Source: Martinezella lusitana
GTDB taxonomy: Bacteria > Pseudomonadota > Alphaproteobacteria > Rhizobiales > Rhizobiaceae
NCBI RefSeq assembly: GCF_014207095.1
Contig: NZ_JACHBG010000001.1
Coordinates: 62,001 to 126,000 of the forward strand
Direction: 5' to 3'
Length of the DNA: 64,000 bases
Shown here: in pieces, positions 55,972 through 64,000 of the stretch
Numbering within the stretch: position 1 is the first letter of the stretch
How the letters are laid out: every line of letters starts with the position of its first letter
Program-made: the position numbers and the translations under genes
Notes under the pieces: model-generated
What the model saw: only the letters and a program-made list of their open reading frames with translations
What the model was told of the DNA's origin: nothing
Database searches by the model: none

Positions 55972-58023
55972 ATGACAATGAATGACAAGCCCAAGCGGCC
56001 TGGGTCGAAACCCTTTGCTGGCGACAAGAAGACGATAAAGCGCGATGCTGCGAAGCCGGCGAAGGCTTCGGCCGCAGGCGCTGTAGCCGAGGCGGCAGCC
56101 GGAGATGGAAAGGCTGAGCGCATTTCCAAGGTCATGGCGCGCGCCGGCGTAGCCTCGCGTCGTGACATCGAGCGCATGATCCTCGACGGTCGCGTCACGC
56201 TCAATGGCGTCCTCTTGGAAACGCCGGTGGTCAACGTGACCCTTTCGGACAAGATCGAGGTCGATGGCGTGCCGATCCGCGGCATCGAGCGCACGCGTCT
56301 GTGGCTCTACCACAAGCCGGCCGGCCTGGTGACGACCAATGCCGACCCGGAAGGGCGCCCGACCGTTTTCGACAACCTGCCGGAAGAACTGCCGCGCGTC
56401 ATGTCGATCGGCCGTCTCGATATCAACACCGAAGGTTTGCTGCTGCTGACCAATGACGGCGGCCTTGCGCGCGTTCTCGAGCTGCCGACGACAGGCTGGC
56501 TGCGCCGCTACCGCGTCCGCGCCCATGGCGAGATCGATCAGGAAGCGCTCGACAAGCTGAAGGAAGGCATCGCCGTCGACGGCGTGCTCTACGGCTCGAT
56601 CGAGGCGACGCTCGACCGCACGCAGGGATCCAACGTCTGGATCACCATGGGCCTGCGCGAAGGCAAGAACCGCGAAATCAAGAACGTGCTGGGCGCGCTC
56701 GGCCTTGATGTCAATCGCCTCATCCGCATTTCCTACGGTCCGTTCCAGCTGGGCGAGTTGCCGGAAGGGCGCGTGCTCGAAGTCCGCGGTCGTACGCTGC
56801 GCGATCAGCTCGGCCCGCGTCTGGTTGAGGATGCCAAGGCGAATTTCGACGCACCGCTCTACAATGCTCCGGCTGTTGCTGATGCCGAAGAGGTGGAGGC
56901 GAAGCCTGCGCGCACGGCCTCCGCACGCCCGACCAAGGAAGAACGTCCTCGTCGCGAGCGCCCGGAAGACAAGCGCGAGCGGGCCTTGAGCCGTCTCGAT
57001 ACCAAGCGCGATGATCGCCGGGATGAAGGCCGTCGAGAAGGTGGCCGCAAGGACGAGGACCGGCCGCAGCGCCAGCCGCTTGGCGCGCGCCGCAACGCCA
57101 ATGTCTGGATGGCGCCTGGCGCCCGCCCACTCGGCGAAAAAGCAGCTGCAAAGGCCGCTAAGAATATCAAGACCGCCACAAGGCGCGGCGAACCTGAGCG
57201 TCCCCAGCGCGGCGGCTTCGACCGCCCGGACGAGGGGCCCCGCGTTCGCATCAATCGCGTCGACGAGGGTGATGGCGAATGGATCCGTTCGAGCGAGGAA
57301 GCGCCGCGCAGGTCGCGCGGCGATGACGAAGGCTTCGATCGTAAGCGCTCCTCTGACCGCCCCCGCGGCGATCGCCCTCAGGGTGATCGTCCGCCGCGCG
57401 ACCGTCCATTTGGCGACCGTCCTCCGCGTGGCGACCGGTCCTTTGGCGACAAGCCTCGTGGGGATCGTGCCTATGGCGACAAACCCCGCGGCTCGCGACC
57501 AGAGGGTGGCGACCGTCCTCGTGCGAAGTCCTTCGGCGGCGAAGCCCGTTCCGAACGTCCCCGCAGCGACCGCCCGTTTGGGGATCGTCCACCACGCGGT
57601 GACCGTCCTATTGGTGACAAGCCCCGTGGTGACCGGCGTCCGCGTGCCGGGGGAGACGAGCGTCCGCGCGCCAGGTCCTTCGATGGCGAGCAGCGCTCCG
57701 AGCGTCCCCGCGGTGACCGTCCTTTTGGTGATAAGCCTCGGGGTGATCGCCCATTTGGGGACCGCCCGCCGCGTAGCGATCGGCCCTTCGGTGACCGTCC
57801 GCAGGGAGAGCGTTCCTTCGGTGATCGGCCGGCCGGCAAGCCCTTCGGCAAGAAGCCGGGTGGTGGTAAATCCTTTGGCGGCAAACCGGGTGGCAAGCCC
57901 GGCGGCCCGCGCGGCTTTGGCGGCAAGCCCGGTGGCGGCGGTCGTCCGTCCGGTGGCCCGGGCCGTGGTGGTCCCGGTCGCGGTGGCGCCGGCAGGGGCG
58001 GCCCCAAGGGCGGAAGGGGCTGA
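55972..58023 (+). CDS. rluB: pseudouridine synthase, RluB/RsuA family, with long Arg/Asp/Gly-rich tail
   Basis: The protein has 683 residues. An S4 RNA-binding domain (ERISKVMARAGVASRRDIERMILDGRVTLNG, about residues 49-79) is followed by the RsuA/RluB catalytic domain with GRLDINTEGLLLLTNDG (catalytic Asp near residue 149) and MGLREGKNREIKNVLGALGL. It makes pseudouridine in 23S rRNA (near position 2605 by RluB homology). From about residue 300 to the end it is low-complexity: acidic/Arg-rich, then many GDRPxGDRP repeats (about 460-620), then a Gly-rich tail. The catalytic core is normal; the tail nearly doubles the size and is likely disordered. rsmD starts 6 bases after the stop. Confidence 0.92.
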   Translation: MTMNDKPKRPGSKPFAGDKKTIKRDAAKPAKASAAGAVAEAAAGDGKAERISKVMARAGVASRRDIERMILDGRVTLNGVLLETPVVNVTLSDKIEVDGVPIRGIERTRLWLYHKPAGLVTTNADPEGRPTVFDNLPEELPRVMSIGRLDINTEGLLLLTNDGGLARVLELPTTGWLRRYRVRAHGEIDQEALDKLKEGIAVDGVLYGSIEATLDRTQGSNVWITMGLREGKNREIKNVLGALGLDVNRLIRISYGPFQLGELPEGRVLEVRGRTLRDQLGPRLVEDAKANFDAPLYNAPAVADAEEVEAKPARTASARPTKEERPRRERPEDKRERALSRLDTKRDDRRDEGRREGGRKDEDRPQRQPLGARRNANVWMAPGARPLGEKAAAKAAKNIKTATRRGEPERPQRGGFDRPDEGPRVRINRVDEGDGEWIRSSEEAPRRSRGDDEGFDRKRSSDRPRGDRPQGDRPPRDRPFGDRPPRGDRSFGDKPRGDRAYGDKPRGSRPEGGDRPRAKSFGGEARSERPRSDRPFGDRPPRGDRPIGDKPRGDRRPRAGGDERPRARSFDGEQRSERPRGDRPFGDKPRGDRPFGDRPPRSDRPFGDRPQGERSFGDRPAGKPFGKKPGGGKSFGGKPGGKPGGPRGFGGKPGGGGRPSGGPGRGGPGRGGAGRGGPKGGRG

Positions 58024-58029
58024 CGCGCT

Positions 58030-58596
58030 GTGAGGATCGTCGGCGGTGAGTTTCGCGGTCGCTCGCTTGCAACGCCGAAGTCGAACGACATTCGTCCGAC
58101 GGCGGATCGCACGCGCGAGAGCCTGTTCAATATTCTGAGCCATGCCTATCCGGAGGCCATCGACAGCACCCGGATGATGGATGTTTTCGCCGGCACGGGT
58201 GCGGTCGGCCTGGAGGCAGCCTCCCGCGGCTGCCGCCATGTGCTGTTCGTCGAAAGCAGTGTCGAAGGCAGGGGCCTGCTCTGGGAAAACATCGATGCGC
58301 TCGGCTTGCATGGCCGCACACGCATGTTGCGGCGGGACGCGACCGATCTCGGCAGCGTCGGCAATCTCGAGCCTTTCGATTTTCTCTTTGCGGATCCGCC
58401 TTATGGCAAGGGTTTTGGCGAAAAGGCCTTTGCCGCTGCCGCAGCAGGCGGCTGGCTGGTGCCGGGAGCCCTCGCGATCCTTGAGGAGCGCGCCGATGTG
58501 ACCGTTGCAGTGCCGCCGGACTTCCTGTTTCTGGAGGTGCGCACCTTCGGCGACAGCAAGATGCATTTCTTCCGTTATCAGCCGCGATCGGCATAG
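58030..58596 (+). CDS. rsmD: 16S rRNA (guanine(966)-N(2))-methyltransferase
   Basis: This 188-residue methyltransferase starts with GTG (MRIVGGEFRGRSLATP). It has the typical RsmD opening with RPTADRTRESLFNIL, the SAM-binding MMDVFAGTGAVGLEAASRG (about residues 49-67) and the catalytic FLFADPPYGKGF. It methylates N2 of G966 in 16S rRNA. It lies 6 bases after rluB and before a patatin gene, in a likely operon. Confidence 0.94.
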   Translation: MRIVGGEFRGRSLATPKSNDIRPTADRTRESLFNILSHAYPEAIDSTRMMDVFAGTGAVGLEAASRGCRHVLFVESSVEGRGLLWENIDALGLHGRTRMLRRDATDLGSVGNLEPFDFLFADPPYGKGFGEKAFAAAAAGGWLVPGALAILEERADVTVAVPPDFLFLEVRTFGDSKMHFFRYQPRSA

Positions 58597-58614
58597 CGGT
58601 GGAAGGAGAAGGAA

Positions 58615-59481
58615 ATGGGCGACTACGCTGATTTCGTCGGCAGCGACTATCCGGCTGCCGCCTCCGGCACGCCGAGCGTCGCGGTTGCCTTCGGCTGCGG
58701 CGGTGCGCGGGGCCTCGCTCATATCCACATCATAGAAGCGCTGGACGAACTCGGCATCCGTCCGGTTGCGATTGCGGGTGCCTCGATCGGCTCGATCATG
58801 GGCGCGGCCATGGCCGCCGGCATGAGCGGTGCCGAAATCCGGGATTATACGCTGGCAACGGTCGGCAACCGGCCCGCCGTGCTCAACAAGATCTGGAGCT
58901 TGCGGCCGGTCAACATGCGCAGCATCCGTTTCGGCCAGTTCAATCTCGAACGCATTCTCCGGGCTTTCTTGCCCCCCGCTTTTCCCGAGGATTTCTCGGG
59001 GCTGCATATCCCGATGAAGGTGGTGACGACAGATTATTACGGCCAGGCCGAGGTGGTGATCGAAAAGGGAGAGCTGTTTCCGGTTCTCGCCGCATCCGCC
59101 GCAATTCCCGCCGTTTTCATGCCGGTAAAGCTCGGTGATTGCGTGATGATCGATGGCGGCATCATGAACCCGGTTCCCTACGAGCATCTGGCTGGGCTCG
59201 CCGATATCATCATCGGCGTCGACGTCGTCGGCGGCCCGGAAGGTGGTGGCCGGCACATTCCGAACCGCATCGAAAGCCTGTTCGGCGCGGGCCAGCTGAC
59301 CATGCAGTCCAACATCGCCTTGAAATTGCGCCTCCAGGCGCCGCAAATCTTCCTGCGTCCGATTGTCGGCCGCACCGGCGTTCTCGATTTTCTGAAGGCC
59401 CGCGATATTCTCGCCATGTCCGCCGGCGTCAAGGACGAACTCAAATTCGCCCTGGACCGGGTGATAATGGCGAAAAACTAG
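58615..59481 (+). CDS. patatin-like phospholipase family protein
   Basis: The protein has 288 residues. The catalytic dyad is Ser in GASIGS (about residues 61-66) and Asp in MIDGGIMNP (about 179-187). The oxyanion loop is GCGGARGLAHI near residue 28. It resembles the cytoplasmic RssA-type patatins. It probably acts as a lipid acyl hydrolase; the substrate is unknown. It is 18 bases after rsmD and the last gene of the rluB-rsmD cluster, convergent with the antiporter gene. Confidence 0.88.
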   Translation: MGDYADFVGSDYPAAASGTPSVAVAFGCGGARGLAHIHIIEALDELGIRPVAIAGASIGSIMGAAMAAGMSGAEIRDYTLATVGNRPAVLNKIWSLRPVNMRSIRFGQFNLERILRAFLPPAFPEDFSGLHIPMKVVTTDYYGQAEVVIEKGELFPVLAASAAIPAVFMPVKLGDCVMIDGGIMNPVPYEHLAGLADIIIGVDVVGGPEGGGRHIPNRIESLFGAGQLTMQSNIALKLRLQAPQIFLRPIVGRTGVLDFLKARDILAMSAGVKDELKFALDRVIMAKN

Positions 59482-59543
59482 GGCATTTCCCTTTTCCCGA
59501 AGTTGCTTTGCCGAACTCCGCAAAGCCGCCTAATGACAGCCAG

Positions 59544-61364
59544 CTAAGCCCGCTCCGGCTCCTCCTCTGGCAAGGCCACCAGATCGTCGGCATCGCTGTA
59601 GGTCTCGGCCGCGCGCTTCGGCTTGACCAGCGGCTCTGGCTTGACCGGTCGCGAGTAGAGCATGTCGGTGCCGGCTTGCAGCCCCTCGCTCACCTGCAGC
59701 ACGAGCCGTTGCTCGTCGCGCTTGCGGATATCCTCGCCGATCTCATAGGCCTCCGCCTCGCTGACACCCAGCGCCTCAAGGGTGCGGCGGCCGAAGAGCA
59801 GACCGGATTCCAGCGTTTCGCGCAGCTCGTAATCGACGCCCTTGTGGCGCAGCTCGATCGAGTGAACGCGGTCATAGGAGCGCACGAAGATGCGCGCATG
59901 CGGGTAGTCCGTCTGCACGAGTTCGACGATCTTGTCCGTCACCTCGCGCAGATGCGTGCTGACGACGACGATCTTGGCTCGGTCGATGCCGGCGGAGCGC
60001 AGCACGTCCTTGCGGGTGCCGTCGCCGAAATAGATGCGGAAGCCGAAGCTCGATGCCTGGCGGATACGATCGGCGGAGAAGTCGATCACGGTGACATCGC
60101 GGCCGCTGGCGAGCAGGATCTGCGCGGCGATCTGGCCGAAACGCGAAAAGCCGATCATCAGCACATCGGAGCCCGCGCCCTCGAAATCCTCTTCCAGCTC
60201 TTCCTGCGCATCGCCCTTGATCAGGCGCTTCGCGAGCGCGGAGCTGAGCGGCGTCAGCGCCATGGAGAGCGTCACCATGGCAATCAGCGTCGATGCGGTA
60301 TTGGCAGAGAAGAGCCCGCCGCTGGCGCTCGCAGCGCTGAAGAGCACGAAGCCGAATTCGCCGCCTTGCGGCAGGAGGCCGGCGATGCGCACTGCATCAT
60401 TTTGCGGCGAGCCGGTGACGCGGCAAAGCGCATAGATCACCACCGCCTTGATGACCATCATGACAGGCACGGCAAGCACGATCAGCAACCAGTTGTCGAG
60501 GATCACTTCCAATTTCAGCGACAGGCCGACAGCAATGAAGAAAATGGCAAGCAGGACGCCACGGAAGGGTTCGATATCGGCTTCCAGCTCGTGGCGGTAA
60601 GAAGATTCCGCCAGCATCACGCCCGAGAGAAAGGCGCCCATCGCCATGGAGAGGCCGGCAAGCTGCATCAGCGTTGCCGATCCCATGACGACGAAGAGGG
60701 CAGCGGCAATCATCGCTTCGCGGGCGCCGGTGCGTGCGATCACCTGAAACAGCGGCGTCAGCAGATAGCGGCCGGCGATGATCATCGCCGCCACCGCGCC
60801 GACGGCGATCGCAAGGCTCGGCAGTGGGTTGGAGGTTTCCTTCGCGCCGTCGAGGACGGTGATCAGCGCCAGCAAGGGCACGATGGCCAGATCCTGCAGC
60901 AGCAGCATGGAGAACGAGCGCTGTCCGTATCTCGTATTGACGTCTCCCTGCTGCTCGAGGATCTGCATGGCAAAGGCTGTCGAGGAGAGCGCCAGGCCGA
61001 AACCGATGATGATGCTGCCTTTCCAGCCGGCTATGCCGCCGAGATAGGAGGCGACCATCAAGGCCACGCCGCTGAAGACGACCTGTGCCGTTCCGAGGCC
61101 GAAAATATCGCGGCGCATCTGCCAGAGGCGGGACGGCTTCAATTCCAGGCCGATAATGAACAGCAGGAAGACGACGCCGAGTTCGGCGACCGCCAACACG
61201 GCTTCGCTGTCGCCGATGCTGTGGAGGATCGGGCCGATCACCACGCCGGCGGCCAGATAGCCAAGCACCGTGCCGAGCCCCAATTTCTTGAATATCGGCG
61301 CCGTGACGACGGCACCTCCGAGCAGCAGCAGGGTTTCGGTGAAAAGCGTATTGGGGGCGGACAT
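59544..61364 (-). CDS. monovalent cation:proton antiporter-2 (KefB/KefC-like)
   Basis: This 606-residue protein has an N-terminal membrane domain of about 12 helices (residues 1-385; LGYLAAGVVIGP, ELGVVFLLFIIGLELKPSRLW, QDLAIVPLLALI, GLLPQGGEFGFVLFSAA). A cytoplasmic TrkA-N/RCK nucleotide-binding domain follows (VLMIGFSRFGQIAAQILLASGRDVTVID, about 408-435). It most likely exports K+ in exchange for H+, gated by NAD(H) or glutathione adducts as in KefB/KefC. The ATG at 61364 (MSAPNTLFTETLLLLGG) suits the family; the longer frame to 61511 lacks similarity. Confidence 0.9.
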   Translation of the reverse strand: MSAPNTLFTETLLLLGGAVVTAPIFKKLGLGTVLGYLAAGVVIGPILHSIGDSEAVLAVAELGVVFLLFIIGLELKPSRLWQMRRDIFGLGTAQVVFSGVALMVASYLGGIAGWKGSIIIGFGLALSSTAFAMQILEQQGDVNTRYGQRSFSMLLLQDLAIVPLLALITVLDGAKETSNPLPSLAIAVGAVAAMIIAGRYLLTPLFQVIARTGAREAMIAAALFVVMGSATLMQLAGLSMAMGAFLSGVMLAESSYRHELEADIEPFRGVLLAIFFIAVGLSLKLEVILDNWLLIVLAVPVMMVIKAVVIYALCRVTGSPQNDAVRIAGLLPQGGEFGFVLFSAASASGGLFSANTASTLIAMVTLSMALTPLSSALAKRLIKGDAQEELEEDFEGAGSDVLMIGFSRFGQIAAQILLASGRDVTVIDFSADRIRQASSFGFRIYFGDGTRKDVLRSAGIDRAKIVVVSTHLREVTDKIVELVQTDYPHARIFVRSYDRVHSIELRHKGVDYELRETLESGLLFGRRTLEALGVSEAEAYEIGEDIRKRDEQRLVLQVSEGLQAGTDMLYSRPVKPEPLVKPKRAAETYSDADDLVALPEEEPERA

Positions 61365-61514
61365 CGTCTTTTTCTTTCCGTGGGGCAGGCGGTCTTGCAA
61401 CGCATGGCCATCATAAACAACCAGGCGTGAAGGGATTAGAACAAGAATCGGCTTTGCCGCCCTTGATGCTTTATGTAGTGCACAATAAATGGAACGCGAA
61501 GGAAAGGCCAAATC

Positions 61515-62867
61515 ATGACCTCAGAAATCGATTCCGCCACTCTGCTTTCCCGTGCCAGCCAGTTGATCGATCTCGCCCGGAAAGCCGGTGCGGATGCGGC
61601 CGATGCCGTCGTCGTGCGATCGCGCGCACACTCCGTCAGCGTTCGCCTCGGCAAGGTCGAGGGCACTGAATCCTCCGAGAGCGACGATTTCTCGCTCAGG
61701 GTCTTTGTCGGCAATCGTGTCGCCAGCGTTTCGGCCAATCCGGGCTTCGATCTGAACGCACTTGCCGAGCGCGCCGTGGCCATGGCCAAGGTTTCGCCGG
61801 AAGATCCCTTTGCTTGCCTCGCCGAAGAGGCAGATCTCGCCAAGAGCTACCCCGATCTCGAATTGTTCGACCCGACCGAGGTTTCGACACAGCAGCTGTG
61901 GGAAGCGGCGCTTGCGACCGAGGCGGCAGCGCTTGCCGTTCCCGGCGTCACCAACTCTTCCGGCGCCGGCGCTTCCGCCGGCATGGGCGGCCTCGTGCTT
62001 GTGACGTCGCATGGTTTTGCCGGCCACTACATGGGCTCGCGCTTCGGGCGCTCCGTCAGCGTCATTGCCGGCGAGGGCACTGGCATGGAGCGCGACTATG
62101 ATTTCGACAGCCGCCTCTATTTCGCCGATCTCGACGCTGCCGAGGAAATCGGCCGCCGTGCCGGCGAGCGTGTGGTCAAGCGCGTCAACCCGCGTCAGGT
62201 TCCGACGGACAGGAACGTCACCGTCATCTTCGATCCGCGCGTTGCCCGCGGCTTCGTCGGCCATATTGCCGGCGCGATCAACGGTGCATCCGTCGCCCGC
62301 AAAACCAGCTTCCTGCGCGACAAGATGGGCCAGCAGGTGCTGAAGGCAGGCCTTTCGATCACCGACGATCCGCTGATCGTACGTGGCCCGTCCTCACGTC
62401 CCTTCGATGGTGAAGGCGTGTCCGGCAAGCGGCTGGTCATGATCGAGGATGGCGCGCTGAAGTCCTGGTTCCTCTCGACCGCGACCGCGCGCGAAATCGG
62501 CGGCGGCCTGAAGACCAACGGCCGCGGCGTGCGCGGTGGCACGGCGGTATCGCCCGCATCCACCAATCTCGCGCTGGAGCCGGGCGATATCTCGCCCGAG
62601 GAACTGATCCGCAACGTCGGGACGGGCTTCTATGTCACCGAACTGATCGGCCAGGGCGTCAATATGATAACAGGCGAATATAGCCGTGGCGCCACCGGCT
62701 TCTGGATCGAGAATGGCGAATTGACCTTCCCGGTGTCGGAGGTGACCATCGCCTCCAATCTGAAGGAGATGTTCATGCGCGTGACGCCGGCGAACGACAT
62801 CGATCGCGATTTCGGCGTTGCCGCCCCCACGCTTGCCATTGAGGGCATGACGCTTGCCGGACGTTAA
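61515..62867 (+). CDS. pmbA: TldD/PmbA family protein, PmbA
   Basis: The protein has 450 residues. RARKAGADAADAVVVRSRAHSVSVRLGKVEGTES-type N-terminal sequence, VNPRQVPTDRNVTVIFDPRVARGFVGHIAGAINGASVARKTSFLRDKMGQQV and GLKTNGRGVRGGTAVSPASTNLALEPGD are PmbA/TldE blocks. PmbA pairs with TldD to form a protease complex that matures some peptides; PmbA itself lacks the HExxxH zinc motif, and none is seen here. TldD is not in the window. It is divergent from the antiporter gene, and a phosphatase gene follows 25 bases later. Confidence 0.93.
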   Translation: MTSEIDSATLLSRASQLIDLARKAGADAADAVVVRSRAHSVSVRLGKVEGTESSESDDFSLRVFVGNRVASVSANPGFDLNALAERAVAMAKVSPEDPFACLAEEADLAKSYPDLELFDPTEVSTQQLWEAALATEAAALAVPGVTNSSGAGASAGMGGLVLVTSHGFAGHYMGSRFGRSVSVIAGEGTGMERDYDFDSRLYFADLDAAEEIGRRAGERVVKRVNPRQVPTDRNVTVIFDPRVARGFVGHIAGAINGASVARKTSFLRDKMGQQVLKAGLSITDDPLIVRGPSSRPFDGEGVSGKRLVMIEDGALKSWFLSTATAREIGGGLKTNGRGVRGGTAVSPASTNLALEPGDISPEELIRNVGTGFYVTELIGQGVNMITGEYSRGATGFWIENGELTFPVSEVTIASNLKEMFMRVTPANDIDRDFGVAAPTLAIEGMTLAGR

Positions 62868-62892
62868 CGACCGGCAGAGATTGGAACTGTAA

Positions 62893-63702
62893 ATGAGCGA
62901 TGACCAGACGGCCGGCCGGCCTAATGATGTGGACCTGATTGTTGAGGCCGCACTCGAGGCGGGCAGAATCGCTCTCGGTTTCTTTCGGCAATCGCCTGAG
63001 GTCTGGTGGAAGAATAACGGCCAGTCGCCCGTCAGCGCGGCCGATTTCGCCGCCAACGAGAGCCTGGCCGCCATTCTGCGTTCGGCGCGGCCCGATTATG
63101 GCTGGCTCTCCGAGGAAACGGACGACGATGAGCAGCGCTTGTCGCAGGCGACTGTTTTCGTCGTTGATCCGATCGACGGTACGAGGGGGTTTCTCTCTGG
63201 CCTGGAACTATGGTGTGTCAGCGTCGCCATCGTCACCGACGGACGGCCTGTGGCGGGTGTACTCTACGCACCGGCGTTGGACGAGCTGTTTGTCGCGACT
63301 GCCGGTGGTCCGGCGCTGAAGAATGGCAAGCCCATCAGCGTTTCGCAAAGGCTTGGTGACGATCCGCATCGACTGGCGACCGGCGAAGACATGCTCAAGA
63401 GTTTCGATCCTGATTTTCGCAGGAACGTCGAGCGCGTGAAGCATATCCCTTCGCTTGCCTATCGCCTCGCCATGGTGGCGGATGGGCGCCTCGAAGGAAC
63501 GATCGTCAAGCGCAACTCCCATGATTGGGATCTGGCCGCCGCCGATCTCATTCTGGAGCGGGCAGGCGGAGCGCTTGTGGATCTCTCAGGCAGTATGTTG
63601 CGCTACAATCGCCAGCAAGTGTCCCATGACGAACTCTGTGGCGCGTCGGCAGCGCAATTGCCGGAGTTTCTCCGCCAGCTTTCCCACCGAAGAGACGGTT
63701 GA
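62893..63702 (+). CDS. inositol monophosphatase family protein (CysQ-like 3'(2'),5'-bisphosphate nucleotidase)
   Basis: This 269-residue Li+-sensitive phosphatase-fold protein has the metal-binding WLSEET (Glu), DPIDGTRGF (about residues 95-103) and the C-terminal HDWDLAAADLILERAGG (about 202-218). These fit 3'(2'),5'-bisphosphate nucleotidase/inositol monophosphatases of alphaproteobacteria; PAP recycling during sulfate assimilation is the likely role but is not certain. It is 25 bases after pmbA and about 60 before a DUF4170 gene, probably one operon. Confidence 0.87.
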   Translation: MSDDQTAGRPNDVDLIVEAALEAGRIALGFFRQSPEVWWKNNGQSPVSAADFAANESLAAILRSARPDYGWLSEETDDDEQRLSQATVFVVDPIDGTRGFLSGLELWCVSVAIVTDGRPVAGVLYAPALDELFVATAGGPALKNGKPISVSQRLGDDPHRLATGEDMLKSFDPDFRRNVERVKHIPSLAYRLAMVADGRLEGTIVKRNSHDWDLAAADLILERAGGALVDLSGSMLRYNRQQVSHDELCGASAAQLPEFLRQLSHRRDG

Positions 63703-63763
63703 CCTTTGCGTCAAAATCCCTCAGATGAAGAGCGGAGGGGGACGATAGTAGAAAGAGACGAAA

Positions 63764-64000
63764 ATGACTGATACCAGCGGCAAAAAGCAGCTCCTGCACC
63801 TCGTCTTCGGTGGTGAACTGGAGAACCTCGAAGAAGTTCAATTCCGTAACCTCAAGGAACTCGACATCGTCGGCATGTATCCCGACTATGCGAGCGCACT
63901 GACGGCCTGGAAGTCCAAGGCGCAGCAGACTGTCGACAACGCCCACATGCGTTACTTCATCGTCCATCTGCATCGTTTGCTCGATCCGCAGGAAAAGGCG
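63764..64000 (+). CDS. DUF4170 domain-containing protein (3' end outside window)
   Basis: The first 79 residues are visible with no stop before the window ends. MTDTSGKKQLLHLVFGGELENLEEVQFRNLKELDIVGMYPDYASALTAWKSKAQQTVDNAHMRYFIVHLHRLLDP matches DUF4170, a small alphaproteobacterial family of unknown function often found after an inositol monophosphatase-type gene, as here. GAAAGAGACG precedes the ATG. It is soluble and has no signal peptide. Confidence 0.85.
   Translation, partial: MTDTSGKKQLLHLVFGGELENLEEVQFRNLKELDIVGMYPDYASALTAWKSKAQQTVDNAHMRYFIVHLHRLLDPQEKA

Noticed and set aside
57350-57850. Regular DNA repeats that might suggest a CRISPR array
   Set aside because: The repeats are in frame, encode GDRPxGDRP units inside the pseudouridine synthase tail, have no constant spacer length, and no cas genes are present.
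55957-59523. 1188-codon open frame on the minus strand across rluB, rsmD and the patatin gene
   Set aside because: It is antisense to three well-supported genes and arises from GC-rich codon bias and the rluB repeats. The product is low-complexity with no family match.
59139-61430. 763-codon plus-strand frame opposite the antiporter gene
   Set aside because: It is the antisense shadow of a clear KefB-like gene. The composition (His, Asp and Gln excess) is typical of shadows.

Overview
The window is about 60 percent GC bacterial chromosome with dense, short-spaced genes. It is almost certainly from an alphaproteobacterium of the Rhizobium/Agrobacterium group. The reasons are the hisS-hisZ-hisG operon with a short HisG, the DUF3311-MctP monocarboxylate transporter pair, an LpxQ-like lipid A oxidase, a plant/alphaproteobacterial type glutamate-cysteine ligase, a DUF1127 protein, a CIRCE-controlled groESL operon, and intergenic palindromes resembling rhizobial mosaic elements (RIME). 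Species assignment (Rhizobium sensu lato) is inference. I saw no plasmid, phage, IS transposase, CRISPR, tRNA or rRNA signature.

Layout. 1-4.8 kb: end of ppx/gppA, rlmE, a VOC protein, an MFS exporter divergent from a metallo-beta-lactamase-fold hydrolase, and nudI. 5-9.7 kb: guaB, membrane proteins, a Tat-exported dienelactone hydrolase and a TetR regulator. 9.7-20.4 kb: a LysR regulator, a DUF1127 protein, hydrolases, an ABC-F ATPase, an aldo/keto reductase, gshA, a LysE exporter, rsmE and a PiT phosphate transporter. 20.5-25 kb: a Nudix hydrolase, a LysR gene, a divergent S-adenosylhomocysteine hydrolase-like protein, a macrodomain protein and a second LysR gene. 25-29 kb: the glycolate oxidase operon glcDEF. 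29-39.4 kb: mostly single genes for the cell envelope (LpxQ-like protein, two L,D-transpeptidases), DNA repair (tag), redox enzymes and a small copper-type cassette. 39.4-42.8 kb: hisS-hisZ-hisG with a textbook terminator. 42.8-47.4 kb: DoxX, GST, an unknown protein and groESL. 47.7-51.4 kb: a HAD protein, ribF, a DUF3311 protein and mctP. 51.4-64 kb: ileS with an unusual leader, a lipoprotein, tadA, an rluB-type pseudouridine synthase with a very long Arg/Asp/Gly-rich tail, rsmD, a patatin, a KefB-type antiporter, pmbA, an IMPase-family phosphatase and a DUF4170 protein cut by the window edge.

Most of the window is core metabolism and translation: rRNA and tRNA modification (rlmE, rsmE, rsmD, rluB, tadA), tRNA charging (hisS, ileS), purine, histidine, flavin and glutathione synthesis, and chaperones. 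Small regulated accessory loci lie between these genes, often as divergent regulator-target pairs.

The most interesting non-gene signals are four. The ileS leader has a 20-codon reading frame with three Ile codons within four positions, ending inside the loop of a strong intrinsic terminator, which suggests isoleucine-dependent attenuation. The 3' end of groEL is duplicated around a palindrome-rich insert. Two identical-spacing ATGC-N5-GCAT dyads lie between the MFS and MBL genes. There is also a set of RIME-like intergenic repeats. The most unusual protein is the shortened S-adenosylhomocysteine hydrolase paralogue.
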